From NCBI GenBank assembly GCA_024760905.1, contig CM045745.1, positions 8,990,282 through 9,054,281 of the forward strand: a stretch of DNA of 64,000 nucleotides, in the 5' to 3' direction. The notes beneath the pieces are model-generated. The model searched no databases. It was not told the DNA's origin and saw only the letters and a program-made list of their open reading frames with translations. Position 1 is the first letter of the stretch. Each line of letters begins with the position of its first letter. Positions 23,725 to 35,606 of the stretch are shown here, piece after piece. The position numbers and the translations under genes are program-made. Source of the stretch: Plotosus lineatus (lineage: Eukaryota > Chordata > Actinopteri > Siluriformes > Plotosidae).

Positions 23725-24390
23725 TTTTTTTTGGTCTGTGACCTTGAGAGGCCTTAAAATTATTTAGTGATTAACTCAGCTGCTTGCGTATCGTCCTTCA
23801 GGCAAATTGGCTCATGCAAACCCCTCTGTCCCTTTTGCCCTACTTTACATTAACACTGACTAACTAAATTAAATGACAGTGAATGACACACTGGTTGAGG
23901 TTAGTAAAAAGGTTTGCACAACCTGAGGACACAACATTTAGTGTGTTTGATAATAAGAACTTTCTTCATTACAATAAAATGTACTTAAAATTCTGCAAGT
24001 AAATTAAACACAGCATTATAACAGGGCTACAAAATAAAATAACATCAATAAAAGAGCACACTTACTGTGACTATGAAAAGATGATAGGAGTCTGTCACCA
24101 TCTTTAGAGGACAGGTCACCTGGAGTTCTGACCATAGGTCACTGAGATCCAGGATGCAAAAGAGGGCCAACATGGTGCAAGGTGAGGAGTGTAAAATGCA
24201 CAGAGTCACGATGACAAATTATTTATTACAAACCCTGCACCATGCTCACTGTATGACTTTGTTGAAGGTCTCTACATGGTCTCCCACTCAAGGACATCCA
24301 GATGTTATACTCCGCCCTTGGCAGCTTGGAAGGAGTGAAACACAAGAAAAAAAATAAACATCCTGCATTGTACATACTGTAGACCTGAAG
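23725..24390. repeat. Local low-copy repeat LR, copy 3
   Basis: Aligns with copy 2 along its length. The minus-strand frame reads MLALFCILDLSDLWSELQVT then CPLKMVTDSYHLFIVT and ends at a GTAAGT donor-like site. Most differences from copy 1 in the shared core are at codon third positions. Confidence 0.75.
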
Positions 24391-24570
24391 GCTGAAGGAG
24401 TGATTTAGAATCTGTGCTACCATAATGTGGCTTATTTCATAGATCTTAAACTTAACAAGCAGACATTGGACGAATGTGGGGGAAAAAAATTCAATGTAAG
24501 AGAAAGAAAGGACTTTTCCCCATACAGCAACACGTTCCATTTCAGTATAATAGTGAAATCCCTTTTATTT

Positions 24571-24927
24571 GGGGGGCAGTGGTGGTCTAGTGGTATAGGG
24601 CGCTGGATCGCTGATCCAAAGGTTGGGGGTTTGAGTCCCACTCTCCACAAGGTTGTCACTGTCCCCCCCCCCCCAGTGCGGCTAACTGGGTTATCAAAGG
24701 CGGGCCATGTCTCTCACTGTCTATGGTGTGAGGCATGTAAAAGAACCATTGCTGACTTTCGTAAAGAGTAGCTGCAAAGTCGTCAGCGTGTTTCTGTCCC
24801 TTGCTAAAAAGGGTTGTGACAGGAAGGGCATCCGACGTAAAAACCTCTGCCAAATCAAACGTGCGAATCAGATGATTCGCTGTGGCGACTCCTGAGTAGA
24901 AGGGAAAAAGCCGAAAGGAAGACAGAC
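24571..24927 (+). repeat. SINE, complete head-B copy with RTE-type tail
   Basis: Reference copy of the family. A perfect 19-bp target-site duplication, AGTGAAATCCCTTTTATTT, flanks it at 24552-24570 and 24928-24946. The tRNA-like head has TGGTCTAGTGGTATAGGGCG and GGGTTTGAGTCCC, and the tail ends GCCGAAAGGAAGACAG. Confidence 0.95.
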
Positions 24928-25013
24928 AGTGAAATCCCTTTTATTTGTGCATGTTGCACCAGGCATCAAAAGTAGATTCTTTCCTTTGGTCAGTGGTCTA
25001 TGGGACACCATTT

Positions 25014-25014
<1 letters not shown>

Positions 25015-25044
<30 letters not shown>
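25015..25044. repeat. Poly-A run
   Basis: About 28 consecutive A on the plus strand. Confidence 0.9.
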
Positions 25045-25045
<1 letters not shown>

Positions 25046-25249
25046 TGGACCATTTACCATGTTATAAGGTAAAAAGAAATTGGAGATTTTGGAGAAATTG
25101 TTCCGACAGAACACTGGTCCAACACCGGAAGTCATATAAGATGGGCACCTTACTTTAATTGCTTGTGCACCCAACTGATTAGAGTTTGGGGTTAGAACCG
25201 ATGCCTACTAAGTTGTTATGGAGTTGTACAATATAATAGGCACCGGTAG

Positions 25250-25930
25250 GAATGATTATCTGTGTTGTTTATTGGAGCATTTAGGAAGTATCAGTCTTTT
25301 GCTCCTGTGACCGGTCAACCGGTTGTGAAGCAGTTGGGAGGTATTGTTCAGCATTGTCCTTTGGACAACATTTGCCTCTCCAGCACCACTTTCAGAAGGT
25401 ACAGCTCTATCCCCACAAAGTTACAGGTTTACATATCAGTTTCTTCAGTTTGTTTACATCCGCTACCTTCAGCCTGCTGCCCAAGCATACAACAGCATGA
25501 AGAATAGAGCTGATCGCATCAGACTCATAGAACATCCTGGGCATTGTCTGCCAGATGTTGAACAACCTTAGCTGGACTGAAAGAAATCAAGACGGCTCTT
25601 GCCCTTCCTGTAAAGTGCAGTTGTGTTTTTAACTCAATTAAATTTATTGTCAATCCGAATTCCAAGATATCTGTAATCCTTTATGATGGAAACAGGGATC
25701 ACTGGGGCTTTGGATTGTCTAAAATCCACACTCAGTTCCTTCGATTTTGTCACATTAAGCTGCAAATTATTCTGCTCATATCATGTTAGGAAGAAATCCA
25801 CAGCAGCCCAATATTCCATTTCCTAAACTTCACTGATATATTCGACTACAGCAGAGTCGTCAGAAATAGTCTGAAGATGGCAGGTCTCTGTACAGTAGCT
25901 GACGTATGTTATGTGTCAGGTAGTCCAGAA
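25250..25930 (-). pseudogene. Degraded LINE RT C-terminal fragment
   Basis: The minus-strand frames give DDSAVVEYISEV, LQLNVTKSKELSVDFRQSK, IIKDYRYLGIRIDNKFN and NTTALYRKGKSRL in order. This is the region after the catalytic box in L2/CR1-type LINEs. Interrupted by stops. Confidence 0.7.
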
Positions 25931-25984
25931 TCCAGGACACAAGAGGGCATACTGTTGAGAACATTTTATACTATATTTTAAGTT

Positions 25985-26375
25985 TGTATTTTGCCTGAGA
26001 AGGCCCGGGTTCGATTCCCGGCCTGGGCGTTTCTGTGTGGAGTTTGCATGTTCTCCCCGTGCTTGTGCGGGTTTCCTCCAGGTGCTCCGGTTTCCCCCGC
26101 AATCCAAAGACGTGCATTGTAGGTTAATTGGCCGTTCTAAATTGACCGTAGTTTCTCTCCTGCAGCGGCACTGGAACCCAGTCGTATCGGCACTTGCCTT
26201 TCCATTGGATCCTTCCGGTGGCGCCGAGACAGGGGGGGACTTGCTGCTTGGGTAACAGCCTGTCCCTCATTACTCCCTACCCAGGCTCTGCGCACTGGGG
26301 GGTATCACCAGCCGGGATACCAGCCAGAGCGCAGCCATAGTCCTTCGGGACTGACGGAGGCCTACGCTATTTTGC
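25985..26375 (+). repeat. SINE, head A with tail C
   Basis: Head-A body (GGTTCGATTCCCGGCCTGGG, GTTTGCATGTTCTCCCCGTG) runs to 26155. It then joins a ~215 bp module (GCAGCGGCACTGGAACCCAG to CCTTCGGGACTGACGGAGGC) that recurs at 37135-37355 behind head B. Confidence 0.85.
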
Positions 26376-26685
26376 CTGAAGTTTTATCAATATTTTGCTT
26401 GGCAGCCACAAGTATTTGATAAATTTGTATAGATATCACATTATAAAAAAAATAAAAAAAATTGCTGTAACTTTCACAGTAATTTACTGTACTACCTACA
26501 GTATCTTGTGCTCATGTTATACAGGAACATGCTGTAGACTAAACCCTACCGTGAAGCTACACAGAGAATTGTGGGATCGTGGCACTAACAGAAACTATGA
26601 AAAGCCAGCCTCCATATTTGGAACCAGCTTGTTAGTTCACAGCATCGCAACTGTGGTAAGTCTGTACTGTATTTCTTTTACCATT

Positions 26686-27150
26686 GTTTTTGGATCATAA
26701 GGCGCACTTAAAATCCTTTAATCTTCAAAAAAATTGACGATGCACCTTATAATTCGGTGCACCTTATGTATGGATGAAACAAATACTGGCATTATGGTTT
26801 TCATAGTCAGGTGACTTGCTGAGTAATATGTGAGTGGCTGAGAGAAGTTTACACCATGATCCCGGAAGACTTTTTCCCACCTAATCTCCGTCTCTATTGA
26901 TCTTCGACTCCATGCGCACGCATCTCGCTGATACCGTCAAAACCCAAGTGAAGCAAACTAAGTCATACCTTGCCATCATTCTGGGTGGATTAAACAAAGA
27001 ACTCCAACATATATATACATATATAACAATATATTGGTGTCAACAGGTTATAAGTTAGAGGGATCCAGGCTTTATGCCCAACTTGCCCAGCTGTTAAACT
27101 CAGACACCGAAGATGAAGAATTTGATGGATTTGTGGAAGAGGAATGAACT
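26686..27150 (+). mobile_element. Possible Tigger/pogo-like transposon fragment
   Basis: Starts with GATCATAAGGCGCACTTAAA and AATTCGGTGCACCTTATGTA, typical of ends seen in fish DNA transposons. It ends in a short acidic frame, NSDTEDEEFDGFVEEE, then a stop, resembling the acidic tail of Tigger-like transposases. No catalytic region is visible. Confidence 0.4.
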
Positions 27151-27295
27151 GAAAGAGTGAAAGAGTGTTTTATATTGTTACAACTGAACAATGTTGATAG
27201 ATAGTGTGAAGTGTATTATTTTATATTTTATGTATTACAACTGAACAATATTGAGAGTTATTGTGAAGTGTATTATTTTATATTTTACAACTGAA

Positions 27296-27620
27296 CAATG
27301 TTCATTTTCTATAACCACTTAAGCCTACGGGGAGGCTGGTGCCCATTCCAGCCGACTCCGGGTGAGTGCAGAGCACACCCTGAACAGCTCCCCAGGCCAT
27401 CGCAGGGCGGAAACATGCTGACGGCTTTGCAGCCTAATCTTGTTGAAAATCAGCAATGGTTCTTTTACATGCCACACACCATAGACAGCAAGAAACATGG
27501 TCAGCCTTTGCTAACCCAATTAGCTGAAGTGGGGGGACAGTAACACCCCATGAAGAGCGGGGCTTGAACCCCCATCCTTAGGATCAGTGATCCAGCACCT
27601 TACCACTAGGCCAGCACTTT
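27296..27620 (-). repeat. SINE, head B with tail A
   Basis: The minus-strand copy is complete at the tRNA-like end (AGTGCTGGCCTAGTGGTAAG, GGGTTCAAGCCCC). The tail side has CTCCCCGTAGGC. Confidence 0.85.
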
Positions 27621-27839
27621 TTTGTGAGGTGTATTATTTTATATTTTATATGTTACAGCTGAACAATGTTGAGAGTTTTTGTGAATGAGGGTTTTTTTGT
27701 TTGTTTCTTTGTTTGTTTTTTATGCATTGTCCTAACCTCAGCATTAGCAGCTGGACCATAAGTCACTTGGTGGGATGTTGACGTTGAGCACTGAGGAAGG
27801 TGTCGACTTCACATTTGAATTTTTGCCTGTCATGTGTGG

Positions 27840-29575
27840 TCACAATTTATTCAGGTAGACTATTCCACAAGCTTACTGTGGCTGGAAGAAAAGACCTCAG
27901 GTGGCTTGTTGTTGATGAGTGGGGGCATTCTAGTGTTGCTGAGTGCTGAGCACTAGACTGTCTGATAACATGTCCTGCTGGTTTAGGCTGAGGGAGTAGG
28001 GCATTTACTAGGGCAGGGGCTTCTTTGTAGTAGATACGGTGGAGCAGTGTTAGTGCTCCCACATTTCTACGTTGTTCCAGAGGCTGAATTTGCATTGAAT
28101 CCAGGTCACCTGGCTTAGGTCCTATTATTTTGATAGCTCTTCTTTGTATGGTATCAAGCCATGATAGTGATGTAGGAGAGGCACCCATCCAGACCGATGA
28201 GGCATATTCCATTCTGGACCTCACCATACTCTTGTATATCATGGCTCTCTGGTCAGGATTCAGGTACCTGGACACTCTTCTTAGGAGTCCCAAGCGACAG
28301 CCAGCATCTTTAGCCATCTTTTTCATGATGTGGGTCCATGTGAGGTCCTTGTGTATGGTAATTCCTCGTAACTTCACTTCATTCACCTCTGCTAAGATGG
28401 CGTCCATGAAATGGAGGTTGGGGTGGGTCCTTTCTGCATCTTTCAGTCGACTGACTGTGACGCTTGTGTACTTTGCTGCTCCGAAGAGGACATTCCATTT
28501 AGTTGCCCATTTCTGGATTTCATGCAGGTCTTTTGCTGCTGTGGATCTGGGTTTCCTATCTTTAATGATGCTTAGAACTGAGGAGTCATCTGCATATAGG
28601 ATAGCTTTGTTCTTCAGTATGTCAGTAAGATTGTCAATGTAAATGATGAATAGTAATGGAACCAGTATTGACCCCTGGGGTACGCCAGCAATGATTGGCT
28701 TAGCACTTGAGGTGGTGCCGTTTAAGGTCACCTTAAGTACTCTGTCAGCTAGGTAATCTTCTATCCATCTCAGCAGCGTGCCTTTTATACCAATGGCTTC
28801 TAGTTTTACAATTAAGCCTTTATGCCAGACAAGATCAAAGGCCCTGCTTATGTCCAGGCAGATTAACCTACCTTCTTGCTGCTTGTCTAATGCATTCTGC
28901 AGGTTCTGTGCAACATATGTCAGTGCATCTACAGTGGAATAGCCAGCTCTGAAGCCAAATTGATTGTCTGATATTAGCCGGTGCTTGCATATGTATTTCC
29001 ACAGGGCTCTGTTTATGAGACTCTGACATCTGGTGGTCTATATAGGAGAGAGAGTAAGAGGATTCCTGAGACTAGTTTGATGGATAATATCATCATTTCA
29101 TGTTCAGCAGGTTCTACGTCCTTCCTTCTATGTAGGGCAAATCCATTCTTGTAGTAGATTAGACATCTTCCCCATCCAGTTTAATTTGCTCTATCCCTAC
29201 GTTCTATGGAGTACCTATTAATACTAATAGCTGGGCTTTCGTCTGATACTGCAGATGTAAGCAGTGATTCTGTGACCAGTATGACATCTGGTTTTGGTTC
29301 TTCTTGTGCCATTTTTGAGATCAGGTGATCTTTATTTGATCTAAGGCCTCTGATGTTTGAATACACAGTCATTTTTCTGGTTAGCGGTCCATTTGGCTTG
29401 CATGGGTCAGTATCCGAGTTATCCAGCCAGGTATATTTTTTGTATACTCTTTTTGTAGCGGTAAGTGGGGTAGGGGTGCTAAATCTTAGTGAAGTCTTGC
29501 AACACACACACCCCAAGGGAAACCCTCTCACTAGGACAGCATACAGACCAAGGGGTTTTAAGCCAAGGTCCACAG
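27840..29575 (-). mobile_element. Jockey/CR1-like LINE with internal deletion
   Basis: On the minus strand an endonuclease start (VYSNIRGLRSNKDHLISKMA, VILVTESLL, INRYSIERRDRAN) is followed by a deletion near 29040. A long open RT region then runs from HRLISDNQFGFRAGYSTVDA through CLDISRAFDLVWHKGLIVKL, AGVPQGSILVPLLFIIYIDN and ILYADDSSV (YADD at about 28586-28597). It ends in RAIKIIG and SLWNSLPE. The RT part is open over more than 380 codons, so it is fairly young, but the deletion removes the endonuclease-RT linker. Clade from memory. Confidence 0.85.
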
Positions 29576-29619
29576 TCCCTTGGTGTAGAGGTAAAGGTCA
29601 GTTGAGAAAGTTCAGCATG

Positions 29620-29710
29620 TGTGGAACAGGTACGGAAAAGTACGCCAAAGTGACCCCATGGAACACTCACGGAATTTTTTCCGTGAACGTGCTTTTGAAC
29701 ATGAAGGACT
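29620..29710. repeat. Second piece of the TTCCG/palindrome family
   Basis: Contains CCGTGAACGTGCTTTTGAAC, identical to one arm of the palindrome at 13640-13678 plus flank, preceded by a hairpin CACGGAATTTTTTCCGTG at 29668-29685. Confidence 0.65.
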
Positions 29711-29752
29711 ATACGTTCTTCTGGCAGGGACAGGAGCCTGATGAGCATCGCC

Positions 29753-30115
29753 TATCTATCTATCTATCTATCTTCCTCTCGGCCTTTTCCCTTTTACTCG
29801 GGAGTCGCCACAGCGAATCATCTGATTCGCACGTTTGATTTGGCAGAGGTTTTTACGTCGGATGCCCTTCCTGACACAACCCTTTAGCAAGGGACAGAAA
29901 CACGCTGACGACTTTGCAGCTACTCTTTACGAAAGTCAGCAATGATTCTTTTACATACCTCTCACCATAGACAGTGAGAGACATGGCCCGCCTTTGATAA
30001 CGGCTAAACTGCTAAATTAGGGTCATGGGGAGACTGGAGCCTATTTCAGCTGACACTGGGCAAAGGTGGGGCACACCCTGAACAGTTCGCCAGACCACTG
30101 CAGATCACACAGATC
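29753..30115 (-). repeat. (CTAT)n and chimeric SINE
   Basis: A short (CTAT)n run (29753-29772) precedes a minus-strand RTE-tailed SINE body. The body is fused at GATAACGGCTAAACTGCTAA to tail-A sequence. The same junction recurs at 34362-34735. Confidence 0.8.
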
Positions 30116-30117
30116 AC

Positions 30118-31915
30118 CACATCCGTGAGGCTATGTTTGAGACTGCCATAGGCACCTTTGGGAAGAAGGTGGGGAGGAGTGCGGATTGGTTTGAAGCAGG
30201 AGCGGATGAGATGGAACCTGCCATCGCCACCAAACGTGCAGCCCTAATTGCTCACAAGAAGGAGCCCTCTGTGTGAACGCTTGTTGCACAGCGCACTGCA
30301 AGAAATAATGAACAAAAGGTTGCAGGGCAACCACTGGCTTAACCTCTGTCAGGACATACAGCTTTCTGCAGATCTTGGAAACGAGCGCAAAATGTACGAA
30401 GGCATGAAGAAGGCTTTCGGTCCCAGTGCCATCAAGAGCGCTCCACTCAAATCAGCTGCAGGTGACGTCATCAAGGATTGTGGCAAACTAATGGAGAGAT
30501 GGGCTGAGCACTACCAAGAGCTCTACTCGAGAGAAACCACCATCTAGAACACAGCCCTTGAGAACATCCCTCCACTGTCTGTTTTGGATGAGCTTGACGC
30601 TCCACCCACCATCGAGGAGCTCAGCAAGGCGATAGACTCCATCTCAAGCGGCAAGGCTCCAGGCAGTGACAACATCCCGCCTGAAATCGTCAAAACCGCA
30701 AAGGAGAGCTCGCTCTTGAAACACCTCCATGAGCTCCTACTGCATTGCTGGGAGAAAGGGGCTGTTCCCCAAGACATGCAAGATGCCAACATCAAGAACA
30801 AGGGGGAGCGAAGTGATTGCAACAACTATCATGGCATCTCACTCCTAAGCATAGTTGTCAAAGCCTTTGCCTATGTCGTCCTCAACAGGCTCCAACTACT
30901 TGCCGAACGTGTGTATCCAGAGGCGCAGTATGGATTCAGGGCAGCCAGATCAACCATAGATATGGTCTTCTCTGTGAAGCAGCTGCAAGAGAAGTGCCGG
31001 GAGCAGAGACAACCCCTCCATTTGGCCTTCATCGACCTGACCAAGGCTTTTGACTTGGTCAGCGGGGATGGACTGTTTGCCCTCCTTCAGCGAATTGGAT
31101 GTCCCCCCAAGCTTTTGAGCATGATCAAGTCGTTCCACCAGGACATGAATGGCATCGTCCAGTTTGATGGATCATTCTCAGATCCTTTTCCAATCAAGAA
31201 CGGTGTGAAGCAGGGTTGTGTCCTCGCTCCAACCCTTTTTGGCATCTTTTTCTCCCTGCTCCTGTGCTACGCTTTCCGGAACTCTGAAGACAGCATCTTC
31301 CTCCATGCCAGGAGTGATGGAGGCCTCTTTAACCTGGCACGCCTCAGAGCAAAGACCAAGGTGCAGAGCATTCTCATCAGGGAGCTGCTCTTTGCTGATG
31401 ATGCTGGTCTTGTTTCCTACACCAAGGAAGTGCTCCAGCATCTCATCAACTGCTTTGCTGGTGCCTGCTCTGAGTTTGGCCTCACCATCAGCCTTAACAA
31501 GACTGAGGTCATGGGCCAGGATGTCAGCAGTGCTCCTAATATCAACATCGGCGAGGCATCGACAGTGATGGTCTGTCTGGCGAAGCGAGTCTGGGACAAC
31601 TCCATGCTAACCACCAACACCAAGATAAGAGTCTACAAGGTCTGCGTACTGAGTACTCTCCTTTATGGCAGTGAAGCATGGACCTTCTACTACCGCCAGG
31701 AATGCCAGCTGAACGCCTTCCACCAACGCTGCCTTCACAGACTACTGGCATCACTTGGCAGGACCATGTTTCCAACATCGACGTACTGGCCAGAGCAGAT
31801 GTGCTCAGTATGTTTGCCATCCTGACCCAGAGACGCTTTCGATGGCTTGGTAAGTACTTGGAAAGTACTCCAAGTTGCACACTCCACAGAGCTGGGCTTT
31901 ACCAAAGTGAAGGGA
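30118..31915 (+). mobile_element. Non-LTR retrotransposon RT, long open frame
   Basis: 413 codons are open from 30584, after a shorter frame from about 30248. Motifs in order: AIDSISSGKAPGSDNIPPEI, ERSDCNNYHGISLLSIVVKA, YPEAQYGFRAARSTIDMVFS, AFIDLTKAFDLVSGDGLFAL, NGVKQGCVLAPTLFGIFFSL and LLFADDAGL (31391-31402 codes FADD). The C-terminal region has STLLYGSEAWTFYYRQ. It is a full RT palm. The upstream part (HIREAMFETAIGTFGKKVGR) is broken by a stop. After 31845 it decays. The endonuclease is absent, so it is 5' truncated. It differs from the RTE at 17-19 kb; I leave the clade open. Confidence 0.88.
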
Positions 31916-32600
31916 AAAAAAAGAATACTAAAAGGTAAAACATGTAAGAAGGTGTTCCCGGCTGACCAGACGAAAATTTTACTTTGTTTTGTCATACAAG
32001 AAAATGTTATGTCTTACACAAACCCAGCATCTTTCATCACCAAAAACACCAACAAGTATGGTGTTGGTGTAATATACTGTGGGAATAAATTTCATTAACA
32101 TGGACTAAAAAATTGGTGATTGTTGAGGAGATGTTAGACGGCGCTAAACACAGGAACATTACTGAAGAGAAATTCGTGAAGGAGTCGGAGCAGTTTTGGT
32201 GAGAAGGAAGGAAAAAAATCAAAGTGGTCAGATGTGCAAAGCTCATTGAGGCACACCCTAAAACAGCTGCAGCTGGAATTCATGCAAAAGGTGGTATGTA
32301 CCGGTACATACCATCTCCCCATATTAATTTTAACTTACTAAATTGTTCCACTGCAGCACAAACAATGTGGAATCTACTTGATTTTATTTTATTTTATTTA
32401 TTTATTTTTTTTTTTGGTGCAAATCACTTTTTTGATTATTTAAGTAATTGTATTTGGCCAAAATTTCAGTGTGGGCCTGAAAAGCAGCACATGATCACTT
32501 TCTGAAATGGGCATTTAAAAGATTTGCAGATGTCAAGCCTGAAAATATTCTAATTGACAATAGTTAAAACTTCCTTATATCTACATTAATTAATACTGCT
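31916..32600. other. Unassigned
   Basis: No gene found. 32220-32290 reads KLIEAHPKTAAAGIHAKGG on the plus strand, which vaguely recalls a DNA-transposon helix-turn-helix region, but I cannot support a call. Confidence 0.3.
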
Positions 32601-32615
32601 AGTGTTATACTAGCA

Positions 32616-33300
32616 CAGGGGTCGGGAACCTATAGCTCACGAGCCAGATGTGGCTCTTTTGATGACTGGATCTGGCTCTCAGATAAATCAGGTGGCCTTT
32701 CTTAACAGAATAAAGAATACATAATTTCACTGTCTTTAAATAAAAATACAAAAAAGCCATTGAATAAAACAAAAACAGATGAATAAATCTATACATCTTT
32801 TTTCAATGTCACGTCACTGTGGCACGCAGTGGAGAGCCAATCCTTTCTGTACGCCAGAGTGTGGGTGAGTAAGATACCTTGAAACTCTAATTTTATAGGA
32901 TAATAACAACAGCCACAGATGCGCGTGTTGTTTTTGGGTAAAGAGGTAAAGTTCCTCTTTTTCATTTCCATGAAGCCAAGCACAGCTGGCAAGCAAACAC
33001 AAATGGACAGACATGGAAAAACTTCAACCAGCAGACCAGCTGATTGCCAAAACTTGGGACGTGCTTCCTGTCACATAAACACTGCAGTGTGTGAGTCCTG
33101 TCGTATTGACCATGTGTAGCTCCACATGCGCACTCGAACGGTCCTTCTCACACCTGAAAAAGCATGAAGACCAACCTGCGGTCACGTGTAATAGATGGAA
33201 GCCTAAACGCCTGCATGAGGCTGAACTTCAGCACGTATATCAACCAGTCTACAAAGCCATCAGCCAAACTATGCAGTACCAGAAGTCGCATTAGTAGTAA
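32616..33300. mobile_element. hAT-like transposon remnant
   Basis: Left end CAGGGGTCGGGAACCTATAG followed by GTGGCTCTTTTGATGACTGG, a typical hAT terminus. The interior matches 10455-10800. Near the right the frame reads SSTCALERSFSHLKKHEDQP, weakly like the C-terminal dimerisation segment of hAT transposases. No intact transposase; the right terminus was not found. Confidence 0.7.
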
Positions 33301-33459
33301 GAAGTACTGTTCTTATTAATAAATAACTTCATTGTGACAATGTCGTTTAAAATAAATTCAGAATCTGATTATACTCTCAAATTGTTAGTCTTCTTTTTCA
33401 ATTTAGCTGTATTCAGTATTAATATCTTCTCTTCTTTTCTTTTCGTCTTTTTCCCGTTC

Positions 33460-33591
33460 TCATATATATATATATATATATATATAAATATATAATGTAT
33501 GTGTATGTAAAATATATGTAAATTTAAATGAATCTTTAATGATACACCCACTGTAAGGTGATCTAAGGGTGTAATAAAAACAATGCCTTTT

Positions 33592-33628
<37 letters not shown>

Positions 33629-33820
33629 TTTTTTACCCAAACAGGCTATAAGGCAGTTGCTCATTAGTATGACTTTCCAAGTGCAAACTGCCCAAATTTT
33701 GCACAAGAACTGTGATCCATACTGATAATTATTCTTTAATAATACTAATACTATTACTACTACTACTACTACTACTAATAATAATAATAATAATAATAAA
33801 AATAATAATAATATGTAATA
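33460..33820. repeat. Microsatellites (AT)n, (CT)n, (ACT)n/(AAT)n
   Basis: (AT)n at 33462-33485, (CT)n at 33598-33624, (ACT)n then (AAT)n at 33755-33800. Confidence 0.9.
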
Positions 33821-33884
33821 ATAAAACTTAATTCGAAACTTTATTTACATTTATGTTCTTTAAAAGTTTTTCATTCATTCAGCG

Positions 33885-34145
33885 AACTGCGTTCTTACTT
33901 TGGTCGCGGGGAGGCTGGGTCCTGAACAGCTCGTCAGTCCATCACAGGGTCAACATACACAAACAAAACTATTCATACTTACACCTAAGGGTATGTTCTT
34001 GAACTGTGGGAGGAAACCAGAGAACCCAGAGAAAACACTCACAAGTACAGGTAGAACATACAGACTCCACAGTGGCAGCCCAGGTCCAAATCCAGGACCT
34101 TCTTGCCGTGAGGCAGATGTGTGAAGCACTATGCCACTATACCAC
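33885..34145 (-). repeat. SINE, head A with tail A
   Basis: The minus-strand head is at 34145 (GGTATAGTGGCATAGTGC, TGCCTCACGGCAAGAAGGTC). The tail is at GTCGCGGGGAGGCTGGG. Confidence 0.8.
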
Positions 34146-34361
34146 ATACCACCTTTTTTTTTGTTTTGCAAGAAAAATAATCACATCTGCAATGCAACGA
34201 GGTATACCAGAAGGGGAAATAAATGCAAGAGCGCAAATAACAAATTTCTTTATGTATTTTGTAGTTCCTACAATACAGTGGATAGAAATTGTAAAAAACA
34301 AAAGGAATTTAATTTAAGTAAATTTTTATTTGAAGAGTTGCTCACTCACTCATTTGCTTTC

Positions 34362-34735
34362 TTTCTTTTCTTTTCGGCTTTTTCCCGTTCTCGAGAGTCA
34401 CCATAGCGAATCATTTGATTCGCACATTTGATTTGGCAGAGGTTTTTTTTACGTCGGATGCCCTTCCTGTCACAACCCTTTAGCAAGGGACAGAAACACG
34501 CTGACGGCTTTGCAGCTACTCTTTACGAAAGTCAGCAATGGTTCTTTTACATGAACCTCTCACCATAGACAGTGACAGACATGGCCCGCCTTTGATAACT
34601 GCTAAACTGCTAAATTAGGGTCATGGGGAGACTAGAGCCTATTTCAGCTGACACTGGGCAAAGGTGTGGCACACCCTGAACAGTTCAACAGACCACTACA
34701 GATCACAAAGATCCACATCTAGGGTCAGTTTGGAA
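34362..34735 (-). repeat. Chimeric SINE, second copy
   Basis: RTE-tailed body fused to tail A at GATAACTGCTAAACTGCTAA, the same join as in 29774-30115. Confidence 0.85.
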
Positions 34736-34844
34736 CAGCCAGTTAACATAATGTGTATTTTGGCAGAAAAATGTAGCAAACGTGGAGTCCAGTGATCAAA
34801 TAACACAGTGTTATGATCAAGTTTCCACAAACTTTTGTACATAT

Positions 34845-34848
<4 letters not shown>

Positions 34849-34912
<64 letters not shown>
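34849..34912. repeat. (TA)n microsatellite
   Basis: About 32 TA units. Confidence 0.95.
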
Positions 34913-34913
<1 letters not shown>

Positions 34914-35140
34914 CCATCCAACTGACATGATGTAATGCATTGTGTAGCTGTGGCCAGTCTGAAAAGATGAAAACAGTAGAATGAACTGGTAAATGGGGTT
35001 TAGAGCACAAACTCAGGCATCGCTATGCAGTTTGCAAATACAAATTAGTATTGCTGGTACTGCATATATAAATGATTTAGATATTGGTTAAAAGAAGGCT
35101 AAGATCTTTTAAATATAATATCTATCTGGACTTAAAGTCT

Positions 35141-35484
35141 GGAGGCAGTGGTGGCCTAGTGGTATAGGGCGCTGGATTGCTAATCCAAAGGTTGGGGGTC
35201 GAGTCCCTCTCTCCACAAGGTTGTCACCGTTCCCCCCAGTGAAGCTAACTGGGTTATCAAAGGCCGGCCATGTCGCTCCCTGTCTATGGTGTGAGGTTCA
35301 TGTAAAAGAACCATTGCTGACTTTCGTAAAGAGGAGCTGCGAAGCCGTCAGCGTGTTTCTGCCCTGCAATGGCCTGGTGAGCTGTCCAGGGTGTACTCTG
35401 CCCCCGCCCGGAGTCGGTTGGGATGGGCGCCAGTCTCCCCGCCACCCTAATTAGGATTAAGCGGTTACAGAAAATGGTGATGAT
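35141..35484 (+). repeat. SINE, head B with tail A, with target-site duplication
   Basis: Perfect 12-bp duplication GACTTAAAGTCT at 35129-35140 and 35485-35496. The head-B body leads into GGAGTCGGTTGGGATGGGCG and CTAATTAGGATTAAGCGGTT. Confidence 0.92.
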
Positions 35485-35606
35485 GACTTAAAGTCTAGAT
35501 AAAGGTGACACACAAACACACACACTTTCAACAATGAGATTAATGATAGACATACGATAGTTGTCCACAGTCAGCAATCAAAACACATACAGTTCTTTGT
35601 GCCAAT

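Noticed and set aside
24571..24660. Possible tRNA gene in the head of the SINEs
   Set aside because: Degenerate cloverleaf, more than a dozen copies with long non-tRNA bodies and target-site duplications.
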